In this document: piece by piece, positions 1 through 8,790 of the stretch
Layout of the letters: every line of letters starts with the position of its first letter
Numbering within the stretch: the stretch's first letter is position 1
Assembly: GCF_030077735.1 (NCBI RefSeq)
Contig: NZ_JASJEU010000019.1
Location: 81,146-145,145 of the forward strand
DNA length: 64,000 nt
Source of the DNA: Gordonibacter faecis
Lineage (GTDB): Bacteria; Actinomycetota; Coriobacteriia; Coriobacteriales; Eggerthellaceae
Direction of reading: 5' to 3'
Translations under genes and position numbers: made by a program
The notes under the pieces: generated by a model
Seen by the model: the letters and a program-made list of their open reading frames with translations, nothing else
Database searches by the model: none
What the model was told of the DNA's origin: nothing

Positions 1-1
1 G

Positions 2-253
2 GTGTCACTTGCGGCCGACACGGCTGCTTCCATCGAGTGCGCGTGCGAGGCGCTGGCGCACACCGGCGGCCTCACCGTGCGCGAAACCGAAATCCTCAAG
101 ATGCTCGCGCGTGGCCGCAGTGCGCCCTTCATCGCGCAGGAATTGGTCATCTCCCAAAACACGGTGAAGACGCACGTGAAGCACATCTACGCCAAGCTTG
201 ACGCGCATTCGCAGCAAGAAATTATCGACCTCGTTGACGAGACAAGTTGCTAG
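2..253 (+). CDS. LuxR-family transcriptional regulator, C-terminal part (cut by window edge)
   Basis: The visible 83 residues are a LuxR/GerE helix-turn-helix: a 'LTVRETEILKMLARGRS' start, then 'ISQNTVKTHVKHIYAKL' as the recognition helix. The end closely resembles the C-termini of the two membrane LuxR proteins at 21436-22980 and 32336-33802 (same 'HSQQE-II/LMD' ending). I infer that the missing N-terminus is a multi-TM sensor of the same kind, but it lies outside the window. The GTG at position 2 is probably internal, not the true start. Confidence 0.85.
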   Translation: MSLAADTAASIECACEALAHTGGLTVRETEILKMLARGRSAPFIAQELVISQNTVKTHVKHIYAKLDAHSQQEIIDLVDETSC

Positions 254-298
254 GCGCTGCCAGCAGTTCGTGCCTCACGTGCAAGAAGTCTACGCTCG

Positions 299-700
299 CT
301 AGCGATAGCAGGTGGCGGTCATGCGGGCGATATCTTTGCCCAGGTCATCCTTCACTACAACTGTATAGAAAGCCAGGTGGCGGCCTGGTTTGTCACATAC
401 GGCCTCGGCGGTGAGTTTCGTCCCCTTCGTCGTGCGCAGAAAGCTGATGGACGAGTCCACCGACACGGTGGGTTCCTCGCCGATGTTGCAGCAGATGGCC
501 AGTGCGAAGTCGGCCAGCGTGAAGATGGCGCCGCCCATGACATTGCCCATGGCGTTGCGGTGCACGTCGGCGAGCTCCATCTCAGCCACAGCGCGCCCGC
601 GCTCGCCGGACACAACACGGCATCCCGCGGCCTGTGTGGCAAAACGATCGTCGGCGAACACGGCTTGTATCTCATCAAGGGTAGGGTTTTCAGGAAGCAT
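299..700 (-). CDS. PaaI-like hotdog-fold acyl-CoA thioesterase
   Basis: A 133-residue single hotdog domain. It carries the family hallmark of this thioesterase group, 'RNAMGNVMGGAIFTLADFA' (around residues 47-65), where the loop and long helix form the CoA site. Its length is normal for PaaI/YdiI-type enzymes, which hydrolyse acyl- or aryl-acyl-CoA thioesters in the cytoplasm. The start ATG follows an AAGGA ribosome site and lies 8 bases after the upstream gene's stop, so the two are probably co-transcribed. The substrate cannot be read from sequence; an aromatic acyl-CoA would suit this genome but is only an inference. Confidence 0.85.
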   Translation of the reverse strand: MLPENPTLDEIQAVFADDRFATQAAGCRVVSGERGRAVAEMELADVHRNAMGNVMGGAIFTLADFALAICCNIGEEPTVSVDSSISFLRTTKGTKLTAEAVCDKPGRHLAFYTVVVKDDLGKDIARMTATCYR

Positions 701-708
701 AGATGTCC

Positions 709-1905
709 TTACGAAGCAGGGGTGGCTGTGACGGCGAACAACTCTAGCCAGTCGCCGTCTTTCACGGTGACGGTTTGGGTGCCGCCGCGGATGACGTACT
801 TCGTTTCGGTGATGGAGTCATCGGAGAAATCCAAATCCTTCATTACGTACGCCGCGCGCTCATAGTCGCTATTGGGCTGAGCGTCGTCCTGCACGCCCAG
901 GGTGTAGGTTCCGGCCGGCAGGTCGGTGCCCACGCGATAAAGCCCACTTTTGTACGGAGATTCAGGGTGAAATTCAGCGCCGGAAAGAGGACGTACGCGC
1001 AGATCAGAAGGCGCGTCAAACGCAAAGACATCGCCTTCTTCCAGTTCGACAAAGTAGTTGCCGATATACACCACAGCATCGTCCATCTCAAAGGTGTTCG
1101 TGTCCTTGTCCTTCTCGAACACGTAGAAGTTGCTCTGAGTGGTTTGGTTGCCCTCCACGAAATACAAACCGGGAGTGAGGTCTTTGCTCGCACCCACCTC
1201 GTGCACGCCGGGCGTGAAGGCACCATCTTTCTCCTTGCCAAGCGACAGGTTAAGGTCAAGGTTTGAGTTCAAGAAATTTCTGACATCGTCGGCCGAGCGA
1301 AGGGTGTAAGAGTCGGTGTAGTTGTCAAGGTTATCGAGGTTCTCGTCGAAGCTGTCGTAGGGGTTCCAATAGTTGTCATAGTTGCGGTAGCTGTCGCTGT
1401 AGCGATTCTGCGCCACGTCAGTCATCACAGCGCACGCCGTGCAGCTCACGCATCCGCCCATACCCAACAACAGCAGCACGAGGCATCCGCCCAACAGCCA
1501 GGGCCACACTTTCTTCTTCTGAGGCGGCTGGGGAGCGGGGTAGGGCGGCTGTGGCGGATAGGGTGGCACGGGCGGCTGCTGGCCCATGCCGTAGTAAGGT
1601 TGCCCGACACCCTGATACGGCGGCTGACCCGGATAGGGCTGCGCAGGCTGCTGCGGCTGCGGCGGAGCAGCCTGGCCATACGGCTGCTGAGGCTGCGGCG
1701 AGTAGGCAGCCTGGCCGTAAGGCGGGGTCTGCGGCTGCTGCGGGGGATAGGTTGGCGTCTGATAGGGAGAAACCGGCTGGTCAGAGGCCTCGCCAGGCAG
1801 CGGCGGGCGCTCGTAAGGTGAAGGCGGTGGTGTTGCGGGTCCACTCGACCCGTCCGGTGCTTCTGCGCCGGTGGCGATAGGGTTCGGTCGCTCGGAATCG
1901 GTCAT
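709..1905 (-). CDS. Proline/glutamine-rich single-pass membrane protein, unknown function
   Basis: 398 residues in three parts. Residues 1-130 are a low-complexity Pro/Gln/Tyr-rich cytoplasmic segment with repeated 'PPQPQ' and 'YGQ' units. A single TM helix follows at about 131-158 (leucine/glycine-rich, with several Cys near its outer end). The rest is an extracytoplasmic region of about 240 residues with two similar halves, each containing an 'L-T/P-x-G-L/T-Y' strand pattern ('KDLTPGLYFVEG' and 'TDLPAGTYTLGV'). That duplicated beta pattern is common in actinobacterial surface proteins of unknown role. I do not recognise a specific family. It is followed by the thioesterase gene after 8 bases. 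Confidence 0.7.
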   Translation of the reverse strand: MTDSERPNPIATGAEAPDGSSGPATPPPSPYERPPLPGEASDQPVSPYQTPTYPPQQPQTPPYGQAAYSPQPQQPYGQAAPPQPQQPAQPYPGQPPYQGVGQPYYGMGQQPPVPPYPPQPPYPAPQPPQKKKVWPWLLGGCLVLLLLGMGGCVSCTACAVMTDVAQNRYSDSYRNYDNYWNPYDSFDENLDNLDNYTDSYTLRSADDVRNFLNSNLDLNLSLGKEKDGAFTPGVHEVGASKDLTPGLYFVEGNQTTQSNFYVFEKDKDTNTFEMDDAVVYIGNYFVELEEGDVFAFDAPSDLRVRPLSGAEFHPESPYKSGLYRVGTDLPAGTYTLGVQDDAQPNSDYERAAYVMKDLDFSDDSITETKYVIRGGTQTVTVKDGDWLELFAVTATPAS

Positions 1906-1988
1906 AGGAAGGCTCCTTTGCCTCGTGCGGACGAGGCCATCTTACCATAAACCAGCAACCGGCCCCCTCCGCTATTGGTGCGTCGACC

Positions 1989-2150
1989 AAGGGGCTGCAA
2001 CAATTCCTTACCGGCCAGGTTGGTCGTAGGGCAAGGGCTCTGCCCTTGCCGTCAACTACGTCTGACCTGCAAGTTTGCCATGTTGGGCGGCAAGGGTAGA
2101 ACCCTTGCCCTACGGAGGACCTGTAAAGGGTACTTTTGTTACAGCCCCTT
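1989..2150. repeat. MITE-like extragenic palindromic element, full copy
   Basis: About 160 bases bounded by 15-base inverted ends (1989-2003 and 2136-2150, 14 of 15 matching). Inside are two further palindromes built on 'GTAGGGCAAGGGCT' and its complement, around 2026-2050 and 2089-2114. It lies between two convergent or tail-to-head gene ends. Part of the element recurs after priA at 12320-12390, so it belongs to a dispersed family. It has no coding capacity. Confidence 0.75.
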
Positions 2151-2163
2151 GTCATGTGCAGAC

Positions 2164-3273
2164 TTACTCCTGCGTGGGTTCGTCCTCGTAAAGCAGTGCT
2201 TCGGCGGTTGTTTCCACCAGTTCAACCGCGCCTTCGGGGCACACGTCCACGCACAGGCCGCACCCGATGCAGTAGCGCGCATCAAAGGCAAGCGACCCGT
2301 CGCCCGGGTTGGGGAAGCGCGCACCTGTCGGACACACCTGCGTGCAGGCAAGGGCGTTAGTGCACTGCTCGTAATCGGTCTCGGAAATGACAAGGGGTAT
2401 GCGGCTTGCAAGGGAAGGATCGCGCTCAAGCGCCTCCAGAAGAAGGCGGCGCTTCGGCTGCAAGGTCTTGCGCGTGCGACCCTCGGGCACGAAATCGTTA
2501 AACTCTATGCCGTTGCCCAAGTTCAGACGCGCGAGGGCTCGCGAGCGCTCGCGGCGCTCGTAGAATTCCTGCAGCACTTCGGAGTTGCGTAGGCGGCGCT
2601 TGCCGCTGGCAATATCGCTCACATCTCCCACCAGGTTCGTGAACGCGCTGCGCCTGTCAACGCCCGCCGGGTCGGCCAAGTCTTTCAGCAGGTTTTCCTT
2701 TTCGGGAATGACATCCAGCGCACCCACCGAGCGCCCACTCCATGTCTCGGCTGTTTCGATGGCATGGGCTGCCAGCATCTCGCCCATCTCGCCCGCACGC
2801 TCGCAGTCGGCGCAGTAGGAAAGATCGGCGGCCACCTTCACCGGAATATTCTCGGCCAACAGTAGCGTCCAAAACTCGGGCGAGAGGCAGGCCAAACACG
2901 GCAGCACCACCACGTTAGCGGCGGGCTCCAGGCCGGGGAACACGTTTTCTTTGCACGTGACCACCACGTCCTCGCCGCGCAGTGCGATACGGCGCATGCG
3001 GCCGTGCAGGTCGGCCATGGTCACGCGCGTGGACGAGAACGTGTCGCAAATTCCCAGGCAGATGCCGCAGCGCGTGCAGGCATCGGCATCGATAAGGGGC
3101 ATGCCGTCCTCGCTGAACGAAATGGCATCCTTCGGGCAGGCGAGCGCACACCGCTCACAATCGGCACCTTTCGTGCGCGTGCAGAAATCCCGCAGCACCA
3201 CGATCCGCTGCGGACGCTCAGGGCTAGCGGCCTCGCCGGCACCGGGCGTGCTGTTCTCGGGTATGTCGGCCAT
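2164..3273 (-). CDS. Multi-cluster 4Fe-4S ferredoxin-type electron carrier
   Basis: 369 residues with four cysteine groups. Two are N-terminal ('CERCALACP' and 'CTRCGICLGICD'). Two are C-terminal ('CTQVCP' with upstream Cys, and 'CIGCGLCVDVCPEGA'), making two pairs of [4Fe-4S] clusters. The middle part ('VVLPCLACL' and 'CADCERAG') resembles the MvhD/HdrA-associated domain that follows ferredoxins in respiratory accessory proteins. It is probably cytoplasmic and moves electrons between soluble donors and a membrane or Mo enzyme. I chose the ATG at 3273, 4 bases after the gltX stop and behind GGTGG. An ATG at 3297 would overlap gltX by 20 bases. Confidence 0.8.
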   Translation of the reverse strand: MADIPENSTPGAGEAASPERPQRIVVLRDFCTRTKGADCERCALACPKDAISFSEDGMPLIDADACTRCGICLGICDTFSSTRVTMADLHGRMRRIALRGEDVVVTCKENVFPGLEPAANVVVLPCLACLSPEFWTLLLAENIPVKVAADLSYCADCERAGEMGEMLAAHAIETAETWSGRSVGALDVIPEKENLLKDLADPAGVDRRSAFTNLVGDVSDIASGKRRLRNSEVLQEFYERRERSRALARLNLGNGIEFNDFVPEGRTRKTLQPKRRLLLEALERDPSLASRIPLVISETDYEQCTNALACTQVCPTGARFPNPGDGSLAFDARYCIGCGLCVDVCPEGAVELVETTAEALLYEDEPTQE

Positions 3274-3277
3274 CGAC

Positions 3278-4849
3278 TCAGCCACCAAACACCTCATGTG
3301 TCACGTAGTCGATGCGCGCCAGTATGTCCTCGCGCGGCAAAAGCTCAATGCTTTCGAACAAAGGCGGCGACACCATGTTGCCACACACGGCCACGCGCAA
3401 CGGCTGGAACAGCAGCTTCGGCTTCAACTCCAAGCGCTCACCCTCGGCGCGGCACGCTTCCTCCAGCTTCTCCGCGTCCCAGGCGATGCTCTCGTCGGCC
3501 AGCACGCCGCGGCAGGCGGCGAGCGCCTCGTCGGCGCGGGCACCTTCCTTCTTCAGTACCTTGTTCACGCTCTTCTCGTCCAACTCCACGTTGCCGCCCC
3601 AGAACATGAAAGCCAGCTTGTCCACCACCTCATCAAGGCGGGTCAGCCGCTCGGAGACCAGCGGATACAAGTCGCAGTACCACACGGCGCGCTCCTGCAC
3701 ATCAGCGAGTGCGGACTCAATGGCGGCCCCGTTGAACGCCGCGTCGCGCTCTTCGGGCGCAATCGGTGTGCCCGCCGCCACGGCGCTGCCGAGGATGTTA
3801 GCCTGCGCAAGCCACAGAAGCGACGAGCGCACCCACGCGTTCGGCCCCATCTCTTTGATGTACTGGCCGTTCATCCAATCGAGCTTTGTCTCGTCGAACA
3901 CGGCATCTTTCTTGGTCACGCGCTCAAGGCTGAAATTCTCGCACAGCGTTTCGCGGTCGATGATGGTGGTCTCGCCGTCAAGCGACCAGCCCAGAAGCGC
4001 GAGGAAGTTCACCATGGCGTCGGGCAAATAGCCGCGCTCGCAGAATTCTTCCACGCTGGCCGCGCCATGGCGCTTCGAAAGCTTCTTGCCGTCCGCGCCG
4101 AGAATCATCGACAGGTGTGCGAACGTGGGCACGTCGTAGCCGAGTGCTTCGTAGATGAGAATCTGGCGCGGGGTGTTGGACAGGTGGTCGTCGCCGCGGA
4201 TGACGTGCGTGATGCCCATGTTGGCGTCGTCGCAGACCACGGCGAAGTTGTAGGTGGGGGAGCCGTCGGTGCGCACCACAATCATGTCGTCCATGACCTC
4301 AGCGGGGAAGCTCACGTGGCCATATACCGCGTCGTCGAACTCGATGGGCCCGTGATTCTCGGGCACGCGCAGGCGCCACACGTGCGGCTCACCGGCGGCA
4401 ATGCGCGCGGCTGCCTCCGCAGGGTCAAGGTCGCGGCACGTCCGGTCGTAGCCCGAGTAGCCGCCCTCGGTCGCCTCAGCCTCGGCGCGCTTGGCGTCAA
4501 GTTCCTCCTTCGTGCAGAAGCAGGGATACACGCTGCCGCGCTCCTTCATGAGTTCAAGCGCCGCGGCGTAGGTATCGGTGCGCTGCGTCTGGAAGTAGGG
4601 GCCTGCCGTGCCACTCACCTCGGGGCCTTCGTCCCAATCGAGACCAAGCCATTTCATGGCGTTGAGGATGACCTGCACATTTTCCTCAGTGGAACGCTCG
4701 GGGTCGGTGTCCTCGATACGCAAAATGAAGTCGCCGCCCGTCGCGCGAGCAAACGCCCAGTTATAAATAGCCGTGCGCGCCCCGCCCACATGCAACCGCC
4801 CCGTCGGCGAAGGCGCAAACCGCACTCGTACTTTCTTCTCACTAGTCAT
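3278..4849 (-). CDS. gltX: Glutamyl-tRNA synthetase (class I, possibly non-discriminating)
   Basis: 523 residues. The class I signatures are present: the HIGH-type motif in 'PSPTGRLHVGGARTAIYNW' (residues 12-30) and the KMSKS-type motif 'GKKLSKRHGA' near residue 255. The C-terminal anticodon-binding alpha-helical domain is complete. It charges tRNA-Glu with glutamate. In bacteria lacking glutaminyl-tRNA synthetase the enzyme also charges tRNA-Gln for the GatCAB route; no glnS is in the window, so that stays open. The ferredoxin gene follows 4 bases after its stop, a linkage with no obvious functional sense. Confidence 0.96.
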   Translation of the reverse strand: MTSEKKVRVRFAPSPTGRLHVGGARTAIYNWAFARATGGDFILRIEDTDPERSTEENVQVILNAMKWLGLDWDEGPEVSGTAGPYFQTQRTDTYAAALELMKERGSVYPCFCTKEELDAKRAEAEATEGGYSGYDRTCRDLDPAEAAARIAAGEPHVWRLRVPENHGPIEFDDAVYGHVSFPAEVMDDMIVVRTDGSPTYNFAVVCDDANMGITHVIRGDDHLSNTPRQILIYEALGYDVPTFAHLSMILGADGKKLSKRHGAASVEEFCERGYLPDAMVNFLALLGWSLDGETTIIDRETLCENFSLERVTKKDAVFDETKLDWMNGQYIKEMGPNAWVRSSLLWLAQANILGSAVAAGTPIAPEERDAAFNGAAIESALADVQERAVWYCDLYPLVSERLTRLDEVVDKLAFMFWGGNVELDEKSVNKVLKKEGARADEALAACRGVLADESIAWDAEKLEEACRAEGERLELKPKLLFQPLRVAVCGNMVSPPLFESIELLPREDILARIDYVTHEVFGG

Positions 4850-4902
4850 GGCTTAAGAAGACCTCTCGTTCAAAGCTTGCATTCGTTTGATTCATCCAAC
4901 GT

Positions 4903-5016
4903 GGTGCTCTGCCTGAGGGCATGCCACGCGCAGTTCCGCACGAGCCGAACAGCCCAGTGGGCTGTTCGAGCGAGCTCAGGACTGTTTGAGCATGGCATGC
5001 CCTCAGGCAGAGCACC
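4903..5016. repeat. Large nested inverted repeat (114 bases)
   Basis: Two perfectly complementary 24-base arms (4903-4926 and 4993-5016) flank a second palindrome of 10-base arms inside ('CGAACAGCCC' and its complement, about 4945-4967). The right arm runs into the last codons of the Lit-like gene, so the element forms its 3' end. As RNA it would make a very stable cruciform or hairpin and could stop transcription from both sides. It lacks the T-run of a classical terminator. It may be a REP/MITE-type element. Confidence 0.8.
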
Positions 5017-5743
5017 GGCGCCGCAGGATAATCCCAATCACGAGTGCCAGTATAGACAACCCGGCGGTCGTCGCAAGCCAGACGCCCCCCATGCCCATCC
5101 AAAATGCAGGAGGGTACATGGTAATGAGCAGTGACTCATACGAGAACGTCCACGTGCCATCGGCAAAGAACAGCGAGTGGAACGCGGCGAAAAATCCGTT
5201 GAAGTCCACAAGCACCCAGGCGGCCAACAGCGCAAACACTATAAGCACGCCCGCGCCCGCAGCCATCAGCACGCCGCCGAACTTGCGCATGCCTGTTCGC
5301 AGCGCCACGAAAACGCACGCAACCGCTGCAAGCACCGCCACACCTATAAGCACCGCCCGCGCAATTACCACCACGCGGTACACATCATCAAGATGGGAAA
5401 GCGCCTCCGCATCAAGCGTGTACACGTCGGGCGCGGCGGCAAGGGTGGCGTCGTCGGCGGTGGCGTAGCGCGTGTTCGCGCTCGCGTTGATATCGTGCAG
5501 CAGGGCGAACACAGCCTCGCGGTCATTCGATCCAACCGTGTAATCGCGCGTGACAACGGCCGCCTGCACAAGATCGTCATGCGAAAACGGCGTCGCGGGG
5601 TTGTCCATCCCGGAAAACGCGTTCGCCAGCATCTCGGTTGTCTGTGGCAGGGCCGCACACATGGCGAACCCAGCGGCCACAAACGTGATGGACAGGGTAA
5701 AGGCGGCTACCACGGCAGCCGCCTTGTTGACAATTTCCCTCAT
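5003..5743 (-). CDS. DUF1461/TIGR01906 integral membrane protein, Lit-like lipoprotein transacylase candidate
   Basis: 246 residues, with TM segments near residues 9-30, 125-150, 157-180 and 215-240. Between TM3 and TM4 is the family block 'FHSLFFADGTWTF...LITMYP..FW', which in characterised Lit proteins surrounds the essential His of the lipoprotein intramolecular transacylase. By family knowledge, Lit moves an acyl chain from the lipid glycerol to the N-terminal Cys of lipoproteins. The assignment rests on that block and the topology. The start has a GAGAA-type site upstream. It is co-directional with the ATP-grasp gene, 41 bases upstream. Its 3' end lies inside a long inverted repeat. Confidence 0.65.
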   Translation of the reverse strand: MREIVNKAAAVVAAFTLSITFVAAGFAMCAALPQTTEMLANAFSGMDNPATPFSHDDLVQAAVVTRDYTVGSNDREAVFALLHDINASANTRYATADDATLAAAPDVYTLDAEALSHLDDVYRVVVIARAVLIGVAVLAAVACVFVALRTGMRKFGGVLMAAGAGVLIVFALLAAWVLVDFNGFFAAFHSLFFADGTWTFSYESLLITMYPPAFWMGMGGVWLATTAGLSILALVIGIILRRRCSA

Positions 5744-5784
5744 GTTCTCCCGCTCTCGTCCCCCATGTGCCTTGGTTAGTTGCG

Positions 5785-7155
5785 TTAGTCGCGGTCAACC
5801 CACAGGGTGGCCGCCGTCATGCCCTGCATGTCCTTCGAGATGGTGGGCTTGGGTCCCAGGCGGCTGAACACGCCGGTGAATGTGCCATCGAACAGGTACA
5901 GGCCGTTCAGGTTGTTGTACAGCGTGGGCTCAAACGGCACGGCGCCATCGGGCAACTCGTCGATGCCGGTGTCGGGCGGCAGCGTCTCAGTCTGGAACGG
6001 CACAATGTAGCGCTGCACGATAAAGGGGTAGCCCGCGCGCCCGTTCGCGAAGCGGTCAACCAGCTCTTCCCATTCCTCCTGCGACACCGCGGCGCCCGCG
6101 TACACCTCGTCGGCGCCGTAGTGGTCGGTGGGCTTGATAATCCATTCGCAGCGGTTTTCGCGGATCTGAGGCAGGTTCACGTGCTCGTCGTCCAAAAAGG
6201 CGGTGAGGGGCACGGTCTCTTCAATGAACGAGATTTCGTCCGCGTTCAAAAAGGCCGTGGTGCGCTCGTCGAACAGCACCTTGAAAATCTGCTTGTCATG
6301 CACGATATGTCCGGCGAAACTTCCGATGAGAGCCACAGCGCCCGCGCGCACCGCGTCGAGGAACGACTGCGATTCGTTCCAGTGGTCAATCACGTCGTTG
6401 GTGACGCAGCGCCGCCATACGGTGTCCACGCGCGCGCCTTCTGGGTCACGCAGTACCTCGCCGTCAAACGTGAGGTCGCGCACGTCGGCCACGATGCATT
6501 CCACGCCGCGCTTTCGGAACAGTTCCGCGTAAATGTGAAACTCGTCCACCACGCCGTTTTCCAGATAGTCAACAATGGCCACGCGGGGGTTTTCCACGCG
6601 CCGCTCGTAGGTGGCGTAGATGTTTAAAAACGCGCTCACCCAGCTCTCGAACAGCTCACAGCTTTCCACGCGGTGGCGCCGCGCGAACTCTTGGTAGGTG
6701 GGCGACAACTCCACCGAGGCTGTGATCTCGCGGTTCTCGTTCATGCCTGACGAGCCGTCGGCGTTGAATTCGCAGAACTTCACGCGCATGTCGTCCTCGT
6801 TGAGGAACGTGTCCACGCGCGCGAACGGCAACAGCGAATCGTAGCCGCGCGGCAGGCAGATGAGTTCTTCCAGACGCGGATCGAAATCGAAGGCGCGTCG
6901 ATACTCCGGGTCGTCCAGGTAGTGCTGGATAACCTTGCAGAGGATGCGGTGGGCCGTTTCGGCGGTGTCCTTCATCACCTGGTAGGTTTGCGCGTCGAAC
7001 AGGCGCGGCACGAAGCTTGCGGCTACCACCTGGTGGTGCACGATGGCTGTGGAGTTTTGCAGGTAGGTATACGCCGCGCGGCGGCCGGGGACATCGCCCT
7101 CAAGCGACGTCATGATGTCGAAGTATTCGCTGGTGTAGTCGGCATTGTGCGACAT
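5785..7155 (-). CDS. Circularly permuted ATP-grasp / glutathionylspermidine-synthase-like protein
   Basis: 456 residues. The segment 'KFCEFNADGSSGMNENREI' (about residues 124-142) is characteristic of the circularly permuted ATP-grasp / glutathionylspermidine synthase-like superfamily. Later 'WIIKPTDHYGADEVYAGA' supplies the nucleotide-binding Lys and the glycine loop. Members form amide bonds between a carboxylate and an amine using ATP. The substrate is unknown here and the protein lacks the amidase half of true GspS. It is probably cytoplasmic and may form a short operon with the Lit-like gene downstream. The gene is divergent from metK. Confidence 0.7.
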   Translation of the reverse strand: MSHNADYTSEYFDIMTSLEGDVPGRRAAYTYLQNSTAIVHHQVVAASFVPRLFDAQTYQVMKDTAETAHRILCKVIQHYLDDPEYRRAFDFDPRLEELICLPRGYDSLLPFARVDTFLNEDDMRVKFCEFNADGSSGMNENREITASVELSPTYQEFARRHRVESCELFESWVSAFLNIYATYERRVENPRVAIVDYLENGVVDEFHIYAELFRKRGVECIVADVRDLTFDGEVLRDPEGARVDTVWRRCVTNDVIDHWNESQSFLDAVRAGAVALIGSFAGHIVHDKQIFKVLFDERTTAFLNADEISFIEETVPLTAFLDDEHVNLPQIRENRCEWIIKPTDHYGADEVYAGAAVSQEEWEELVDRFANGRAGYPFIVQRYIVPFQTETLPPDTGIDELPDGAVPFEPTLYNNLNGLYLFDGTFTGVFSRLGPKPTISKDMQGMTAATLWVDRD

Positions 7156-7465
7156 AGGCGCTCTTTTCCGTCGGGGTGCACAGTTTTCGGCGTGTAGTGT
7201 ACCACGGCGGCGCGCGGCGCTGGCACCTGCGGCCTGCGCCTACGCGCGACCATCACGCAACTGCCATGCGGCTGTCATGATGGCCGGTGCCGCCCGCCGC
7301 CAGCCGTCCGCGGGCGCTTGATGCGCCTTGACGTAGAATAGTCGTGATTTGCCGGCGGTAGGGGCCTGCGCGAACCGATATGTGCTACCCTTGACGCAAA
7401 GAGAAGCGGGCGCCCCGCGGGCTTTGTGCGCGGGGCGTTTCGCGGTTGAGAGAGAATGGGGAACC
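7156..7465. promoter_or_regulatory. Divergent intergenic region with hairpin leader ahead of metK
   Basis: 310 bases between the ATP-grasp gene and metK contain no convincing gene. Near metK, a perfect 9-base-pair GC hairpin (7411-7419 with 7429-7437) is followed by TTT, just before the ribosome site GAGAGAATGGGG. It looks like an attenuator or a 5'-end stabiliser. I see no recognisable S-box core, so no SAM riboswitch is claimed. Confidence 0.4.
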
Positions 7466-8731
7466 ATGGCTGAAACGCATACATCGTACCTGTTCACGTC
7501 CGAGTCTGTGACGGAGGGGCACCCCGACAAGGTGTGCGACCAAATATCCGATGCCATCCTGGATGCCATTTTGGCGAAAGAGGCGGAACTGGCCGCGCGC
7601 GACTACGTGGCTCCCAACGGCTGCCCGGCCGATCCCGCGCAGGTGAGGTGCGCGTGTGAGACGCTGGCCACCACGGGATTGGTTATGGTGACGGGCGAAA
7701 TTCGCACACAGGCTTACGTGGACGTGCCTGCCATTGTGCGCGAGGTGCTTTCCGACATTGGCTACAACCGTGCCAAGTACGGCTTTGACTGCGACACGTG
7801 TGGCGTGCTGAACGCCATCCACGAGCAGTCGCCGGACATTGCGCAGGGTGTTGACGAAAGCTGGGAGGCTCAGCACGGCCTGGCTGGTGACGACCCTTAC
7901 GAGCGCATTGGCGCGGGCGACCAGGGCATGATGTTTGGCTACGCCTGCAACGAAACGCCCACGCTTATGCCCCTGCCTATTTACCTGGCGCATCGTTTGG
8001 CCGAGCGCCTGGCAACGGTGCGCAAGGACGGCACGCTGCCGTATCTGCGCCCCGACGGCAAGACGCAGGTGTCCGTGCGCTACGTGGACGGCCGCCCGGT
8101 GAACGTGGAGAAAGTGGTGGTGTCCACGCAGCACGCCGAAAGTGTGTCGCATGATGAGTTGCTTGTGGCCATTGTTGAGCAGGTAGTGGAGCCGGTGCTG
8201 GCCGCCGAGGGCGTGCAACTGGCCGACAACGCCGAGATTCACGTGAATCCCACGGGCCGCTTCGTGGTGGGCGGGCCCATGGGCGATGCGGGCCTCACCG
8301 GCCGCAAGATTATTGTGGACTCGTACGGCGGCATGGGTCGCCACGGCGGCGGTGCATTTTCCGGCAAGGACTGCACGAAGGTTGACCGCTCCGGTGCCTA
8401 CGCCGCGCGTTGGGTGGCGAAAAACGTGGTGGCTGCAGGCCTCGCCGAGCGCTGCGAGGTGCAAGTGGCCTATGCTATTGGCATGGCGCGTCCGGTGTCG
8501 GTGATGATTGACACCTTCGGTACTAATAAAGTAGACGAAGAAATTATCGAGCGCGCGGTGAGCGAGGTGTTCGACCTGCGTCCGGGTGCCATCATCGACG
8601 AGCTGAATTTGCGTCGCCCCATCTACCGCAAAACCGCCGCCTACGGCCACTTCGGCCGCGAACTCCCCGAATTCACCTGGGAGCGCACCAACAAAGCCAA
8701 CGACCTGCGCAAAGCCTGCGATCTGGCATAA
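7466..8731 (+). CDS. metK: S-adenosylmethionine synthetase (methionine adenosyltransferase)
   Basis: 421 residues and full length. It has 'TSESVTEGHPDKVCDQISDA' near the N-terminus (the ATP-binding His lies in 'GHPDK'), 'GAGDQGMMFGYA' in the middle, and the P-loop-like 'GGGAFSGKDCTKVDRSGAY'. It makes SAM from ATP and methionine in the cytoplasm. ahcY, which recycles the product S-adenosylhomocysteine, is at 52545-53810. I chose the ATG at 7466 because the family begins here and a GAGAGAATGGGG site precedes it. A terminator hairpin follows the stop. Confidence 0.97.
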   Translation: MAETHTSYLFTSESVTEGHPDKVCDQISDAILDAILAKEAELAARDYVAPNGCPADPAQVRCACETLATTGLVMVTGEIRTQAYVDVPAIVREVLSDIGYNRAKYGFDCDTCGVLNAIHEQSPDIAQGVDESWEAQHGLAGDDPYERIGAGDQGMMFGYACNETPTLMPLPIYLAHRLAERLATVRKDGTLPYLRPDGKTQVSVRYVDGRPVNVEKVVVSTQHAESVSHDELLVAIVEQVVEPVLAAEGVQLADNAEIHVNPTGRFVVGGPMGDAGLTGRKIIVDSYGGMGRHGGGAFSGKDCTKVDRSGAYAARWVAKNVVAAGLAERCEVQVAYAIGMARPVSVMIDTFGTNKVDEEIIERAVSEVFDLRPGAIIDELNLRRPIYRKTAAYGHFGRELPEFTWERTNKANDLRKACDLA

Positions 8732-8754
8732 ACGAGCGCGAGATCAACCCAGCG

Positions 8755-8789
8755 AACCGGTCCACAAAAACGTGGGCCGGTTTTTGTTT
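8755..8789 (+). terminator. Rho-independent terminator after metK
   Basis: An 11-base stem ('AACCGGTCCAC' pairing with 'GTGGGCCGGTT', one G-U pair) with a short A-rich loop is followed by TTTGTTT. It starts 24 bases after the metK stop. Confidence 0.8.
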
Positions 8790-8790
8790 G

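Noticed and set aside
8236..8249. GATTCACGTGAATC palindrome resembling parS
   Set aside because: It differs from the parS core at two symmetric positions and lies inside conserved metK coding sequence, so it is probably chance.
7385..8650. Long open frame antisense to metK
   Set aside because: It comes from the codon bias of a GC-rich gene; the sequence is His/Arg/Val-rich without domains. Similar antisense frames over gltX, sufBC, the Mo enzymes and the MFS genes were rejected for the same reason.
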